Below are positions 53,701 through 62,480 of a stretch of 64,000 nucleotides of DNA, one piece after another. The notes under the pieces are model-generated. The model was not told where the DNA came from, searched no databases, and worked only from the letters and a program-made list of their open reading frames with translations. The position numbers and the translations under genes are program-made. The DNA is from Streptomyces sp. NBC_01268 (GTDB lineage Bacteria; Actinomycetota; Actinomycetes; Streptomycetales; Streptomycetaceae): the NCBI RefSeq assembly GCF_036240795.1, contig NZ_CP108454.1:7190001-7254000 (forward strand). Direction: 5' to 3'. Each line of letters starts with the position of its first letter. Within the stretch, counting starts at the first letter, position 1.

Positions 53701-54509
53701 CGACGAGCGTGCCCAACCTCCGCTCGGGCGGCCACACCGTGGACGTGGCGGTCACCGGACGCACCCTCACCGTCTCCGTCGACGGCACCCAGCGGCTCAG
53801 CACCAGCGTGGCCTCGCTGCCGCCCACCGCCTTCCTCGCCTTCACCGGATCCACCGGCGGCAGGACCGACATCCACGCCGTCCGCCGGGCCACGATCACC
53901 GCCCCGGCGTACGCGGTGCCGCCGCCCGGCCCCAACGGATGGACGTACAACAGCAGCGCCAAGCTGTCCGGCACCACCCTCGAACTCACCCCCGTCCAGA
54001 CCTACCAGCGCGGCTCCGCCCTCCAGGCAACCGCCGTGCCCTCGGCCCAGCTGAAGGCCCGGTTCACCGCCACCATCGGCGGCGGCACCGGCGCCGACGG
54101 ACTCGCGCTGCTCCTGCTCGACGCGAGCCGCGCCACCCCCAAGGCGCTGGCCGTCAACAGCGGCGGCAGCCTCGGCTTCGCCGGACTGCCGGGCGTCGCC
54201 GTCACGCTCGACACCTTCGACAACGGCGCCAACGACCCCTCGGCGAACTTCGTCGCGGTCGCCACCGGAGGCAGCGGCACCACCCTCACCTACGCGGCCA
54301 CCGCGACGAACGTCCCCAACCTGCGCACCGGCAGCCACACCGTCGACGCCGTCGTCACCTCCACCGGCCGCCTCCAGGTGAGTGTCGACGGCGCCCGGGT
54401 CATCGACGTGGCCGTGACCCTCCCGAAGAACGTCCTCGTCGGCTTCAGCGGCACCACCGGCGGCCGCACCGACCGGCACGCCGTCACCGGCGTGCGGATC
54501 GGCTACTGA
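50760..54509 (+). CDS. Large secreted beta-propeller / ASH-repeat / twin lectin protein
   Basis: 1,249 residues. Signal peptide 1-31 (GPGAAGA). Residues ~40-535 form a PQQ-like propeller (VYAQPLVVGDTLVVATENNKVYGLDAA is a standard blade). Three ASH/HYDIN-type Ig repeats follow (~540-855), each starting with a D/AFGxV strand (VDFGKVAVGST, LDFGTVPTT, TAFGSVKVGQS). Two L-type lectin-like domains end the protein (~860-1055, 1060-1249), with GADGLSFALLD and FDTYDNGTNDPSANFVGI, repeated as GADGLALLLLD and LDTFDNGANDPSANFVAV, where Asp and Asn would bind calcium and sugar. No wall anchor. GAAGGTGGA precedes the ATG. Confidence 0.85.
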   Translation: MTGRRRVLARMLTMCLILGAGGWSGPGAAGADRTPPAPVPVGRGVAADQTTVSHDDFRTGWDQDEPGLAPDQVSSSDFGQQFSTAVDGQVYAQPLVVGDTLVVATENNKVYGLDAASGAVTWTRDLGPAWPAAAISCGDLVPNIGVTSTPVYDPTSNALYLTSKVNDGADDQHPNWYVHAVDPATGAERSGWPVKVAGSPSNDPGRAFNPYTAAQRPGLLLMGGSVYAAFASHCDHGPYVGYVLGVNTSTRKTTLWASEDSSANGMAGIWMSGGGLVSDGPGRIILSTGNGVTPAPGPGGMPPGQLSESVVRLGVNSDGTLSAQDFFSPSNANQLDLNDTDLGSGGPVALPGTPFGTSSHPKLLAQIGKDGRLFLLDRDDLGGRSQGPGGTDKVLGTFGPYEGVWGHPGVYGGQGGYVYTIGSRGPLRAFAYGLTGSGQPALTNTGSSTESFGYTSGSPVITSTGTNPGSALVWAIHADGSNGANGRLRAYDAVPVNGALKLRWSAPIGTAAKFTVPATDGGRIYVGTRDGHVLAFGRPANTALTAAPVDFGKVAVGSTGGATATVTATRDVTVSAVTTPSGGAFTASPTGLPRTLHNGDTFSVPVSFTPTAPGPDSSVLTFATDLGDSALGLTGYGTRPGLVAAPTTLDFGTVPTTTEKSLGVTFTNTGTQPETVSATASPGAPFSAAGLPADGTVVQPQQSVSVQVAYAPTSSGNDTGTLSVTGQNGTATVDLTGSAVTGEARLTITPTSTAFGSVKVGQSVTKTFDISNTGNIPLTITKAKPPAAPFHVTNPLSEGQVLGPEDVVHQAVTFSPTSLGTVQAAYALTSDDGHGALDESLSGTGAAGSGVTVPGPDAGGWKLNGNALISGGDLQLTQATPGQRGTAVWPVPVLTDGLKATFTTVIGGGDGADGLSFALLDPARTTPGALGAGGGGLGYSGLPGTAVTFDTYDNGTNDPSANFVGIATSGSGDALTYASTTTSVPNLRSGGHTVDVAVTGRTLTVSVDGTQRLSTSVASLPPTAFLAFTGSTGGRTDIHAVRRATITAPAYAVPPPGPNGWTYNSSAKLSGTTLELTPVQTYQRGSALQATAVPSAQLKARFTATIGGGTGADGLALLLLDASRATPKALAVNSGGSLGFAGLPGVAVTLDTFDNGANDPSANFVAVATGGSGTTLTYAATATNVPNLRTGSHTVDAVVTSTGRLQVSVDGARVIDVAVTLPKNVLVGFSGTTGGRTDRHAVTGVRIGY

Positions 54510-54537
54510 GCGGGGGGACGGGCGCCCGTCCCCCCGC
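54510..54537. terminator. Perfect 28-bp palindrome terminator
   Basis: GCGGGGGGACGGGC followed directly by its complement; it begins just after the stop of the lectin gene and serves the convergent lipoprotein gene as well. Confidence 0.8.
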
Positions 54538-54554
54538 ACGGGCGGCGGTGGTCC

Positions 54555-55433
54555 TCAGTGGCCGTCGCCGCCCGACGTCACCGCCATCCGACGGGTGAAC
54601 GACTTCCCGCCGTCCACCGACTCGTACACCCCGTCCCGGGTCGCCGCGAGGACCCGGCGCCCGTCCACGGCGGTCAGCGCCTGCGGCGCGCCGCCCGGCA
54701 CGGTGGACACCCGGCTCCAGGTGGCGCCCGCGTCCGCGCTGCGCAGCAGCACCCCCTCGGGGTCGACGCCGAACAGTGCGTCCGGGGCGCCCCACGACAC
54801 GTAGGCGACGAGCTGCCCGGAGAGCGGCCTGCCGAAGGTGCGCCCGCCGTCGGTGCTGCGGACCACGCCCCGCTCGGTGGTGGCGAGCACGGTGCCGGGG
54901 GTGGCGGGAGCGACGGCGATGTCCAGGACCTCCAACTCGGCGCGATCCTCCCAGGCGAGCCCGTCGCGGCTGACCCGCAGCCGCCCGTTGCTGCTGTCGT
55001 AGCCGTAGACGGTCGCGTCGGCGGAGGTGTCGAGGGAGTGGAAGTCGACCTCGCCGGCGAGCGACCTGGTGGTCCAGGAGGTGCCCTTGTCGGTGGAGGA
55101 GATCAGGCCGAGGTTCGACGGGCCGTCCGTGCCGGGGGCCGGGTGGCCGCTGGCGAGGAAAGAGCCCTCCGGGGTCACCGTGAACCCCATGAAATCGTCC
55201 TTCCGGTCACCTACCAGCGCGGGCCGCCCGTCGGCTCCGGGCGTGTAGACGCCCTCGTGGGTGGCGACGTACAGCTTGCCGCCGGCGGTACCGACGCCAT
55301 GGATGTGGCTGAGCGCCGTGGAGGCGTCGGAGCCCGCCTCCGAGCCGGGCGCCTCGTCGGAGCCGCAGGCGGTCAGGGCGAGGGCGAGCGCCGTGGTGAG
55401 CGCGGCGGCGAGTGCGGCGCGGTGCTTCTTCAT
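54555..55433 (-). CDS. BNR-repeat lipoprotein (F510_1955-like)
   Basis: 292 residues. Lipobox LTAC (Cys23), a short acidic linker, then a six-bladed propeller with sialidase-type Asp-boxes: SSTDKGTSWTTR, RSTDGGRTFGRP, RSADAGATWSRV and ESVDGGKSFTRR. LSHIHGVGTAGGKLYVATHEG opens the domain. No catalytic residues of true sialidases are evident. It lies with DUF305 and DUF6153 genes, a set often seen together in Streptomyces. Confidence 0.85.
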   Translation of the reverse strand: MKKHRAALAAALTTALALALTACGSDEAPGSEAGSDASTALSHIHGVGTAGGKLYVATHEGVYTPGADGRPALVGDRKDDFMGFTVTPEGSFLASGHPAPGTDGPSNLGLISSTDKGTSWTTRSLAGEVDFHSLDTSADATVYGYDSSNGRLRVSRDGLAWEDRAELEVLDIAVAPATPGTVLATTERGVVRSTDGGRTFGRPLSGQLVAYVSWGAPDALFGVDPEGVLLRSADAGATWSRVSTVPGGAPQALTAVDGRRVLAATRDGVYESVDGGKSFTRRMAVTSGGDGH

Positions 55434-55514
55434 GTGTCTGTGGTCCCAGGGGTACGGGGGAGGGGCGGCCCCGCACCGGGGTGCGGGGCCGCCTGGGGAA
55501 GGGCAGAGGAGGGT

Positions 55515-55578
55515 GGGTTGGATCCAGGACTTCGGATCCAGGATCCTGGTCCTGTCTTTCGGATCCTGGATCCAACCC
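55515..55578 (-). terminator. Terminator with 15-bp perfect arms and BamHI-type palindromes
   Basis: GGGTTGGATCCAGGA (55515-55529) and TCCTGGATCCAACCC (55564-55578); the loop contains the palindrome CCAGGATCCTGG. It follows the DUF305 gene by 27 bp. Confidence 0.8.
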
Positions 55579-55582
55579 GGCT

Positions 55583-55618
55583 GAGCCGTTCGTCAGAGCC
55601 GTTCGTCAGAGCCGTTCG
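55583..55618. repeat. 13-bp tandem repeat across the DUF305 stop codon
   Basis: GAGCCGTTCGTCA at 55583-55595 and 55596-55608, then a partial third copy to 55618. On the coding strand it reads CGAACGGCTCTGA, i.e. the last codons and stop, duplicated downstream. Confidence 0.85.
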
Positions 55619-56274
55619 AGGATCTTCTTCAGCTGCGCGATCTCGGCGGCCTGGGTCCGGACCACGTCGTCGGCCACCTTCTTGGCCGCCGCGTCGCTGC
55701 CGTTCTTCTGCTCGGTCTTCGCCATCTCCACCGCACCCTCGTGGTGGGCGATCATCAGCTCGGCGAACTTGCGGTCGAAGGCCTTGCCCTTCGTGGCGGC
55801 GAGAGCCGTCATGTCCGCGTCGGACATCATCCCGGCCATGCCGTGGCCGCCACCGCTCATGCTCTCGGGCTTCCCCCAGGTCGAGAGCCAGCCCTTCATC
55901 TTGCGGATCTCGGGGTCCTGGGCCTTCTCGATCTCGCCGACCAGCTTCTTGATCTCGGCGTCCTCGGCACGCCCGTCGGCCAGCTCGGCCATCTTCAGGG
56001 CCTGCTCGTGGTGCGGGATCATCATCTGCGCGAACATCACGTCCGCGTCGTTGAAGGACCCGGCCGACGAGGACGCCGATGCGGAAGCGGACGTCTTCCC
56101 GCCGTGCTCCATGCCGCCCATGGCGTCGCCGGAGCCGGAGCCGGAGCCGGAGTCGGAGCCCGAGCAGGCGGCGAGCAGCAGTCCTGCCGCCGCGACGGCG
56201 CCGGTCATCGCCAGCTTGCGGGTCGTACGGGTCGTACGGGTCGTACGGGTCGTTCGGGTCGTGAAGGCACGCAT
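55606..56274 (-). CDS. DUF305 lipoprotein
   Basis: 222 residues. The N-terminus is unusual: four to five TTR repeats (from a 9-bp DNA repeat) before a lipoprotein signal with lipobox LAAC. After a Ser/Gly linker come two ferritin-like halves, each with the family motif: MMIPHHEQALKMAEL and LMIAHHEGAVEMAK. The HHxxAxxM residues bind metal, possibly copper. Methionine-rich loop GHGMAGMMSDADM. An internal ATG just before the hydrophobic core would remove the TTR tract and may be the real start. Confidence 0.87.
   Translation of the reverse strand: MRAFTTRTTRTTRTTRTTRKLAMTGAVAAAGLLLAACSGSDSGSGSGSGDAMGGMEHGGKTSASASASSSAGSFNDADVMFAQMMIPHHEQALKMAELADGRAEDAEIKKLVGEIEKAQDPEIRKMKGWLSTWGKPESMSGGGHGMAGMMSDADMTALAATKGKAFDRKFAELMIAHHEGAVEMAKTEQKNGSDAAAKKVADDVVRTQAAEIAQLKKILERL
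56222..56257. repeat. 9-bp tandem repeat coding the TTR tract
   Basis: GTCGTACGG three times (56222-56248), then GTCGTTCGG (56249-56257). It lies in the N-terminal coding part of the DUF305 gene, so unit gain or loss keeps the frame. Confidence 0.85.
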
Positions 56275-56366
56275 GTGTGTCACACCTCGTGTGTGCTGTC
56301 GTTCGTTTCGTGGACGGGCCGTGCACGTCTGCGGGCGGCGCGAGGCGCCCGCGGTGGCGATACGGC

Positions 56367-56894
56367 CTAGATCCGCAGGATCGACAGCTGGGCGAGGTCG
56401 GGCGGGCGCGGCGGGGCGTTCGGGCCCAGGAAGGGCAGCAGCCGCGACAGCAGCGGGGCGATCCCGTCCGCGCGGCGGCCGAGGGCGGCCCTGAGGAGGG
56501 CGGCGAGCAGCCAGACGCCGAGGACGGCCACGCAGAGCGTGGTCATGTCCATCCCCATGCCGGAACCGTGGGTCGAGCCGTGGGTGGCGGCACGCGTGGA
56601 CCCGTACGTGGCGTCATGCGTGGATCCGTACGCGGATCCGTACGTGGCCTCGCCCGCCGGCATCCCCGGGGAGGCGGTCTCGTGGTGCCGCGTCGCCCGC
56701 GTCGGCTCGGCCGGGGCGGCGACGTGCGGGACGGTCCCCGCCGTCGTGGTCATCGTGTCGTTCCCCGAGGACCCCTCCGGGTGCCCGACCGAGTGCATCA
56801 CGAAGACGCCGAGCGCGAGCACGACGACGAGCAGCAGGTGCGCCAGGGCACCTCCCGCTCGTGTGGCGCTGCGTCCCGCCCGTCCCACGTGCAC
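56367..56894 (-). CDS. DUF6153-like membrane protein
   Basis: 175 residues from a GTG at 56894 placed 8 nt after AGGAGG. Two hydrophobic helices (~18-36, HLLLVVVLALGVFVMH; and ~118-137, LCVAVLGVWLLAALLR). Between them a His/Met/Ser/Gly loop with imperfect YGS/THGS repeats (GSAYGSTHDATYGSTRAATH) and GMGMDM, possible metal ligands. Usually found near DUF305 genes; role probably in metal handling, by context. A run of GGATCCGTACG-type repeats encodes the loop. Confidence 0.75.
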   Translation of the reverse strand: MHVGRAGRSATRAGGALAHLLLVVVLALGVFVMHSVGHPEGSSGNDTMTTTAGTVPHVAAPAEPTRATRHHETASPGMPAGEATYGSAYGSTHDATYGSTRAATHGSTHGSGMGMDMTTLCVAVLGVWLLAALLRAALGRRADGIAPLLSRLLPFLGPNAPPRPPDLAQLSILRI

Positions 56895-57099
56895 GTCTTC
56901 GACCTCCTGCCCCGACGATACCGAACGCGGGGGCGGATACCCCTCACGGGTACCCGGCGTGTCTTCGCGTGGCGACCCCGTGGCGACCCCGTGGCGCGTC
57001 TCTGCCAAGCCGGTGACACCGCCCGGCCCGTCGCCCGACCCTGAGCACGCAGCGCCCTGACACCCGCCCGTCCGCCGTGATCACGCCGGGAGGCACGTC

Positions 57100-58499
57100 A
57101 TGTCGATCGTCGTCACCTTCGCCGGAAGGACCCCGCTGCCCACCGCGGGCTCCTGGTACCAGATCTGGTCGTACCGGGTGCAGCCGTCGGGCCCCGCCGA
57201 CCTCCGCCCCGGGCAGCGGATCGCCCTCGCCCTCCCGGCCGACGTCGACCTGCGCGATCCGGCGCTCTTCCCCGGAGTGGCGGCCCTCGACGGCGCCTTC
57301 ATCGAGGCGGACCCCGGCTCGGGCCACCAGTACGCGGGCCGGTCGGTGGCGGGGACCGGTGCGCTGACGCTCTCCTTCGTCGCGCCGCCGACCGAGTCGG
57401 ACCGGGACCTGCTCCTGGTCACCCGCGGCCCCGGTCAGCCCTGGACGGTGACCCCGTTCGGCACCACCGCCGGCGGCCCCACGGGCCCGGTGCGGGTGCT
57501 GACCGCGCCGGTGCCGGGGCCGGTGCGCGTCGGGCGGCCGCCTTCCTCGGTGCGCCCGCGGGCCACCTCTGGCTCAGCCCCGGGGGCATGGTGGAGCTCG
57601 TCGAGACCACCACGCGCCGGACCCTGGTCGAGCGGACCGCGAGCCAGTCCGAGGAGACCACCCGCAAGTCCGAGGAGACCCTGACCGACCGGAACGACGT
57701 GGCCGACGCCGTCAAGGAGTCCCACGCCACCGACACGTAGCTGGCGCTGGCGTCGGCGTGGGAGACGCCGGCGAAGGAGCCGCCCGCGGAGACGGTCGCG
57801 CCGAGGGACACCAACCCGGACTTCGTCCAGTTCGTCTCCGCGAAGAACGGGCACGGCACCGACGCCAAGTTCCTGGTGAAGTACGTCATCCAGCGCCCCG
57901 ACACCGGCCGCTTCCAGGTCCGCGCAGACAACGTGCACTTCGGCGGCACCGCGGTCATCACCTTCACCCTCCAGCTGCGCTGGGAGCCGCCCCCGGTGAA
58001 CCCGGCCCAGGTGGCGTACGAGGCGGCGACGGCGCAGTACGGGAAGGACGTCGCCGCCCTCCAGCGCAAGGCGTACGCCGCCGCCGTGCGGGACAGGAGC
58101 ACCCTGCTCAGCAAGGTCCGGCCGCGCCCCGCAGAGGACCTGCCCAAGGAGGAGCGGCACTCAGCTCATCCGGCAGATCTTCGACGTCGACGAGATGCTG
58201 TACTTCGCCTCGCCCGAGTTCTGGCGCCCCGGCGACCTCGCCGCACCCGCCGGACCGGACTCCCTCGGCCGCTACCCCGTGCCGCCCGCCCGCTGGGAGG
58301 GCGTCGCGGGCGACCCGCTCCCGACCGCCTACTCCCGCACCAGCTCCCACACGGCGCTATCCCTCGGCGGTGCAGCCGGGCACGGTGATCGCCACGGCGA
58401 ACTCGACCCGTCCAGGACCTTCTCGAGCACCGGGAATGGACGGAGGCCAACGACGCCCCGTTGCTCAAGGGCGCCGCCGACCTCCGGTTCAAGGCATGA
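57100..58499 (+). pseudogene. Frameshifted remnant of a large hypothetical gene
   Basis: The ATG at 57100 opens a convincing N-terminus (SIVVTFAGRTPLPTAGSWYQ). Coding potential moves to a second frame at ~57510-57590 (VELVETTTRRTLVERTASQS), meets an in-frame TAG at 57738, continues (FVQFVSAKNGHGTDAKF, TAVITFTLQLRWEPPPVNPA) to ~58160, then shifts again (LIRQIFDVDEMLYFASPEFW) and once or twice more before a natural end at 58499 (EANDAPLLKGAADLRFKA). At least three frame changes and one stop show the gene is broken, and sequence seems missing inside. The middle part has Glu/Thr/Ser-rich helices. I do not know the family function. Confidence 0.75.
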
Positions 58500-58520
58500 G
58501 CGCGACCGGCGCGCGGCCGG

Positions 58521-58868
58521 TCACTCCGGCAGCTCACCCGCCATCGCCGCGGCCAGCCGCAGATGCGGCGCGGCCTCCGCCGCCTTGCCCTGCCGCTCCA
58601 GCGTGCGGCCGAGCATCAGCCGGGCGTAGTGCTCGACCGGGTCGCGCTCCAGGACGGTCCGGAGCTCCTCCTCGGCACGGGAGAGCTGGGCGGAGTGGTA
58701 GTACGCACGGGCGAGCAGCAGTCGCTGGGCCGTCTGGTCCGGGTGTTCGGCGACCAGACCGCGCAGGATGCGTACGGCCGTCAGGTACTCCTTCGCCTCG
58801 AAGAACAGCTGCGCGCGGTCCCACCGCTCGCCCGCCGTCCCGAACTCGTAGTACGTCTCCTCGCTCAC
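58521..58868 (-). CDS. TPR protein
   Basis: 115 residues, GTG at 58868 with GGAG upstream. Three tetratricopeptide units are visible: RWDRAQLFFEAKEYLTAVRIL, QTAQRLLLARAYYHSAQLSRA and HYARLMLGRTLERQGKAAEA. A small helical scaffold; the partner is unknown. Stands alone, divergent from the pirin gene. Confidence 0.87.
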   Translation of the reverse strand: MSEETYYEFGTAGERWDRAQLFFEAKEYLTAVRILRGLVAEHPDQTAQRLLLARAYYHSAQLSRAEEELRTVLERDPVEHYARLMLGRTLERQGKAAEAAPHLRLAAAMAGELPE

Positions 58869-59024
58869 TGCTCCGGCTCTCTCTCCTGTGGGTGGAAATC
58901 CTGGGGTGGACGTCCCTGTGCCCGTACAACACCGCCCTGTGTTTGAACATTCCACCAATATTGCGGCGCGGGTCCACGCCGTACCGGGGACCTACGGCGC
59001 CCTGACAGGAATAGGTTGAACGCC

Positions 59025-59990
59025 ATGAGCAATCTTGATCGCCAGGCCGCCCTCCAGGTCTGCGGCGGACGCGGATTCGTCGTCGCCGAGCCGGTACGGG
59101 AACTCCTCAGCCCCCGCCACGTCCAGCTCGGCGAATCGACCGAGGTGCGCCGCCTGCTCCCCAACCTCGGCCGCCGCATGGTCGGCGCCTGGTCCTTCGT
59201 CGACCACTACGGCCCCGACGACATCGCCGAGGAACCCGGCATGCAGGTTCCGCCCCACCCGCACATGGGGCTGCAGACCGTCAGCTGGCTGCACGAGGGC
59301 GAGGTCCTGCACCGCGACTCCACCGGCAGCCTGCAGGCCATCGGGCCGCGCGAACTGGGCCTGATGACCTCCGGCCGGGCGATCTCCCACTCCGAGGAGA
59401 GCCCCCGCCGGCACGCCCGCTACCTGCACGGCGCACAGCTCTGGGTCGCCCTCCCCGAGGCCCACCGGCACGTCGAACCCCACTTCCAGCACCACGCCGA
59501 ACTCCCGCACGTCACGGCCCCCGGCCTCACCGCCACGGTGATCCTCGGCGAGCTCGCCGGCGCGGTCTCCCCGGGCACGGCGTACACCCCGATCACCGGC
59601 GCCGACCTGACCCTCACCGCCGGCGCCGAGGTCCGCCTCCCCCTGGAGCCGGACTTCGAGTACGCGGTCCTCGCCATGTCCGGCGAGGCCCACGTCGACG
59701 GCGTCCCCGTCCTCCCCGGCTCCATGCTCTACCTCGGCTGCGGCCGCAGCGAGCTCCCCCTGCGCGCCGAGTCCGACGCGGGCCTCATGCTCCTGGGCGG
59801 CGAGCCGTTCGAGGAGGAGATCGTGATGTGGTGGAACTTCGTCGGCCGCACCGACGAGGAGATCCGCCAGGCCCGCGAGGACTGGATGACCACCGGCCGC
59901 TTCGGCGAGGTCAAGGGCTACGACGGCGACCGCCTGGACGCCCCCGAGGTTCCGGCGACACCGCTGAAGGCACGGGGCCGGGTGCGCTGA
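59025..59990 (+). CDS. Pirin-family protein
   Basis: 321 residues, bicupin. The N-terminal cupin has the metal-binding set HPHMGLQTV (two His), HRDSTG and HSEESP (His, Glu), as in pirins with quercetinase-type activity. The C-terminal part (LGGEPFEEEIVMWWNFVGRTDEEI) is the conserved pirin C domain. Function may be oxidation of an aromatic compound or redox-linked regulation. ATG at 59025 is preferred over a TTG at 59016. A terminator follows. Confidence 0.92.
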   Translation: MSNLDRQAALQVCGGRGFVVAEPVRELLSPRHVQLGESTEVRRLLPNLGRRMVGAWSFVDHYGPDDIAEEPGMQVPPHPHMGLQTVSWLHEGEVLHRDSTGSLQAIGPRELGLMTSGRAISHSEESPRRHARYLHGAQLWVALPEAHRHVEPHFQHHAELPHVTAPGLTATVILGELAGAVSPGTAYTPITGADLTLTAGAEVRLPLEPDFEYAVLAMSGEAHVDGVPVLPGSMLYLGCGRSELPLRAESDAGLMLLGGEPFEEEIVMWWNFVGRTDEEIRQAREDWMTTGRFGEVKGYDGDRLDAPEVPATPLKARGRVR

Positions 59991-60061
59991 CCCGGGCTCT
60001 CCTTCGACTGGGCGGGGCGCGAGGGGGCGCTCGGTCATGCCTCCGACGTCCGGCGCGCCGA

Positions 60062-60089
60062 CGGGAGGGGCGGGTTATCGCCCCTCCCG
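60062..60089 (+). terminator. Terminator of the pirin gene
   Basis: CGGGAGGGGCG (60062-60072), loop GGTTAT, CGCCCCTCCCG (60079-60089). Confidence 0.8.
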
Positions 60090-60201
60090 CTGACGGGACA
60101 TCAGGCGCCTTGCCTACCCGGCGTCACCTGAGCGTCATGCGCGGGGCACCACCAGAATGTGAAGGGCTCGGAGGTCGTCTCGTTCTCCGTGGGATCCGAC
60201 G

Positions 60202-62448
60202 GTGGAATCCGGCACCAGGGATACCTGGGACTTCTCCAGTGAAGCCTCCGACGAGTTCACGCTGTTGCGTGAGCGGCTGGCCAACCTCAGCGGGCAGGAT
60301 GAATTCCTGATCGCGATTGGGTCAGAACAGGATGTGTCGGAGGCCTTCGGTTCAGCATCCGCATCCGACTGGGTGGTGCAGGTCGAAGTATCAGCCACCC
60401 GGATCAGGTTGAGTCATGCGTCCCGTGCGGATGCGTCCGGGCGGTCCGTCGTCTGGGTGCGGCCGGCGCTGCCCTTCGATCCGGCCGAAATCGAGCGCGT
60501 ACGGCGTGAGATCACCTCCTACGAGCCTCAGGTGGTTGTCGTAGTGGGACGTGAAGGGTCCGCTGCCGATGACTCCCGATGGGCCCGAGCCATCGCCGAC
60601 GGGTGGACGGAGCCCGGGGTCCTCGCGCTGACCAGCGACCTCGCCCATCAGCTGCCGACCATCGGTGAGCCGATCCCGTCTCCGGATGCCTCGGAGCCTC
60701 GCCACGTCAATACCGTGGTGCAGCGGATCGTCGACCGGGCGCCGATCACCACCGTCGTAAGCCTCGATGTCGACACCGCCTACGTTCTTGGAATCGGCAT
60801 CGGGCCGCGCAGGCAGGACAGCCTCCTCGGCGAGGGTTCCTCGATTCCCCACGAGGTACTCGGCCGACGGGCGCGACGGGTCGATGTCTACCTCGAACAC
60901 GTCGCCCCCCGGGGGGGCGTCCGTCCAGCACCGCCATCTGTACCTGCCCGACGACGGGCCGGCATTCACCTGTCCGACCGCGGACGCGCTCCCCGACTCC
61001 ACCGCGTTCGGCCATGACCGGTGCAGCGCGGCCCATCAGGACCTGGCTGAGTTCGAGATCCCACCGCATACGCAGCCGGGGGCGCTCAGCTTCAATGTGC
61101 TGATCTACCTCGGGGTGGCGGTCGTGCACATTCAGCGTGTGGATCTGGACGTGGCGCAGGGCCCAGGAGCCGCTGCCCGCGTCACCTATCGGCTCCTGCA
61201 TTCCTTCGACCGGCTGCCCGACCTCACCGATCGAACCGCGAGTGTGACCGAGGACGCTGAGCACCTGATCATCAACGGGATCGGAGCGCCGGGCGTACGG
61301 TCGGCGGGAAGGAACAGCGCCTTCGGGTTCAGAGCGAGCGACGGGCAGGGGAACGGCGCAGTGGTGCAGGCCCGCGAGGAACTCATCGCGAGGCACTTCA
61401 CCACACGCAAAGGTGGATGGGCACCCCTCTATCCGGACGTCGACGTCCCGACGAACGAGTACCGTGATTCCCTGCTCCACGTGGCCGTCCTGGGTCGAAC
61501 GCTCTTCAACCAGCTGTTCAACACGCCCGCCAGCCGGGAACTCGCCCCGATGCTGCAGCACGAGGCCCGGGCCCGCGGCAGGCCGCCGGTCGTACAGATC
61601 GCCCGAACCGTCCGGCATCCCTTCGTCATTCCCTGGCAGATCCTGTACGAACTGCCCCTGGAGCATCCAGAGGCGGGCACGGCGATGTGCCCGTCCGTCG
61701 ACGAGTACGGTCCAGACGGCAACGGTGCTTGGCCCCCACCCGCCGCATGCCCCCATCTCGGTGAACACGAGAGAGCCCTGGCGGAACAACCCGGGCGGGC
61801 GTTCCTGTGCCCCTTCGGTTTCTGGGGCCTCGCGCACATCCTCGAGGTGCCGGAGCCCCCGCCGGGACAGCGGTCCCTTGATCACGTCATCACGTCATCA
61901 CGACGTCCGCGGTCCATCCGACCATCGTGACCGGTGTCGGAACGCGGCTGGACGCGGACCTGGTCGACCGTCATCTGGAGCGCGTAGCCGCCCGGCCGGC
62001 CCGCCTCGCGACCACGAGGGACAGTCCATTGCGGCAGGCCGAGCAGCTGCGAGACGCGCTCGAACCGTCCGACATGGACATCGTCTACCTGCTCGGCCAC
62101 TGCGAGAGCACGGGCCCCTTGGGGCGAACACAGGCCCTGGTCTTTCCCGACCGGACGCTGACCAGGGACGACATCGCGGTGTGGGCCCGCGACAAGTGGC
62201 CGAGAACCATGGGGAGGGCCGCCGGCCGCTCGTCCTCCTCAACGCCTGTTACACGGCGGAGGTCGTGGCATCGACCATGGCCGGATTCGTCACCAACTTC
62301 GTCGCTCCCTGCGGACGGTTCCATGTTCGCCTGGTACAGCATCGGACTGGTCATCGGGATGGCCGTGTACCTCGTCCTCCACCTCATCCTGAACGGCAAG
62401 GCCGGAACGGCGGTCGTCCTTGGGGGTGACGATCCTCAGAAGAGCTGA
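60202..62448 (+). pseudogene. Frameshifted CHAT-domain (caspase-like) protease gene
   Basis: One ancestral gene is read across changing frames. Frame 1 from a GTG at 60202 to ~60905; frame 2 from the C6G7 tract (60905-60917) with ASVQHRHLYLPDDGPAF to ~61890; frame 1 again with TGVGTRLDADLVDRHLERV; frame 3 at ~62220 with RRPLVLLNACYTAEVV. The 61883-61898 break is an 8-bp tandem duplication (CACGTCAT twice); removing one copy restores the frame. CHAT residues are His in VYLLGHCEST and Cys in LLNACYTAE. A last hydrophobic helix (FAWYSIGLVIGMAVYLVLHL) is in another frame. Less GC-rich than its neighbours. Sequencing errors could explain single breaks but not the duplication easily. Confidence 0.75.
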
Positions 62449-62480
62449 CGGCTCAGGAGGTGCGACTCGGTCGCTCGCGT

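Noticed and set aside
50694..54539. 1,281-codon minus-strand frame over the lectin gene
   Set aside because: Shadow frame; Gly/Glu/Val-rich with no family features, while the plus frame has signal peptide and domains.
60202..62448. Programmed ribosomal frameshifting as explanation for the split CHAT gene
   Set aside because: There are several frame changes, one due to an 8-bp duplication, and no usual slippery site plus structure; decay or sequence error is simpler.
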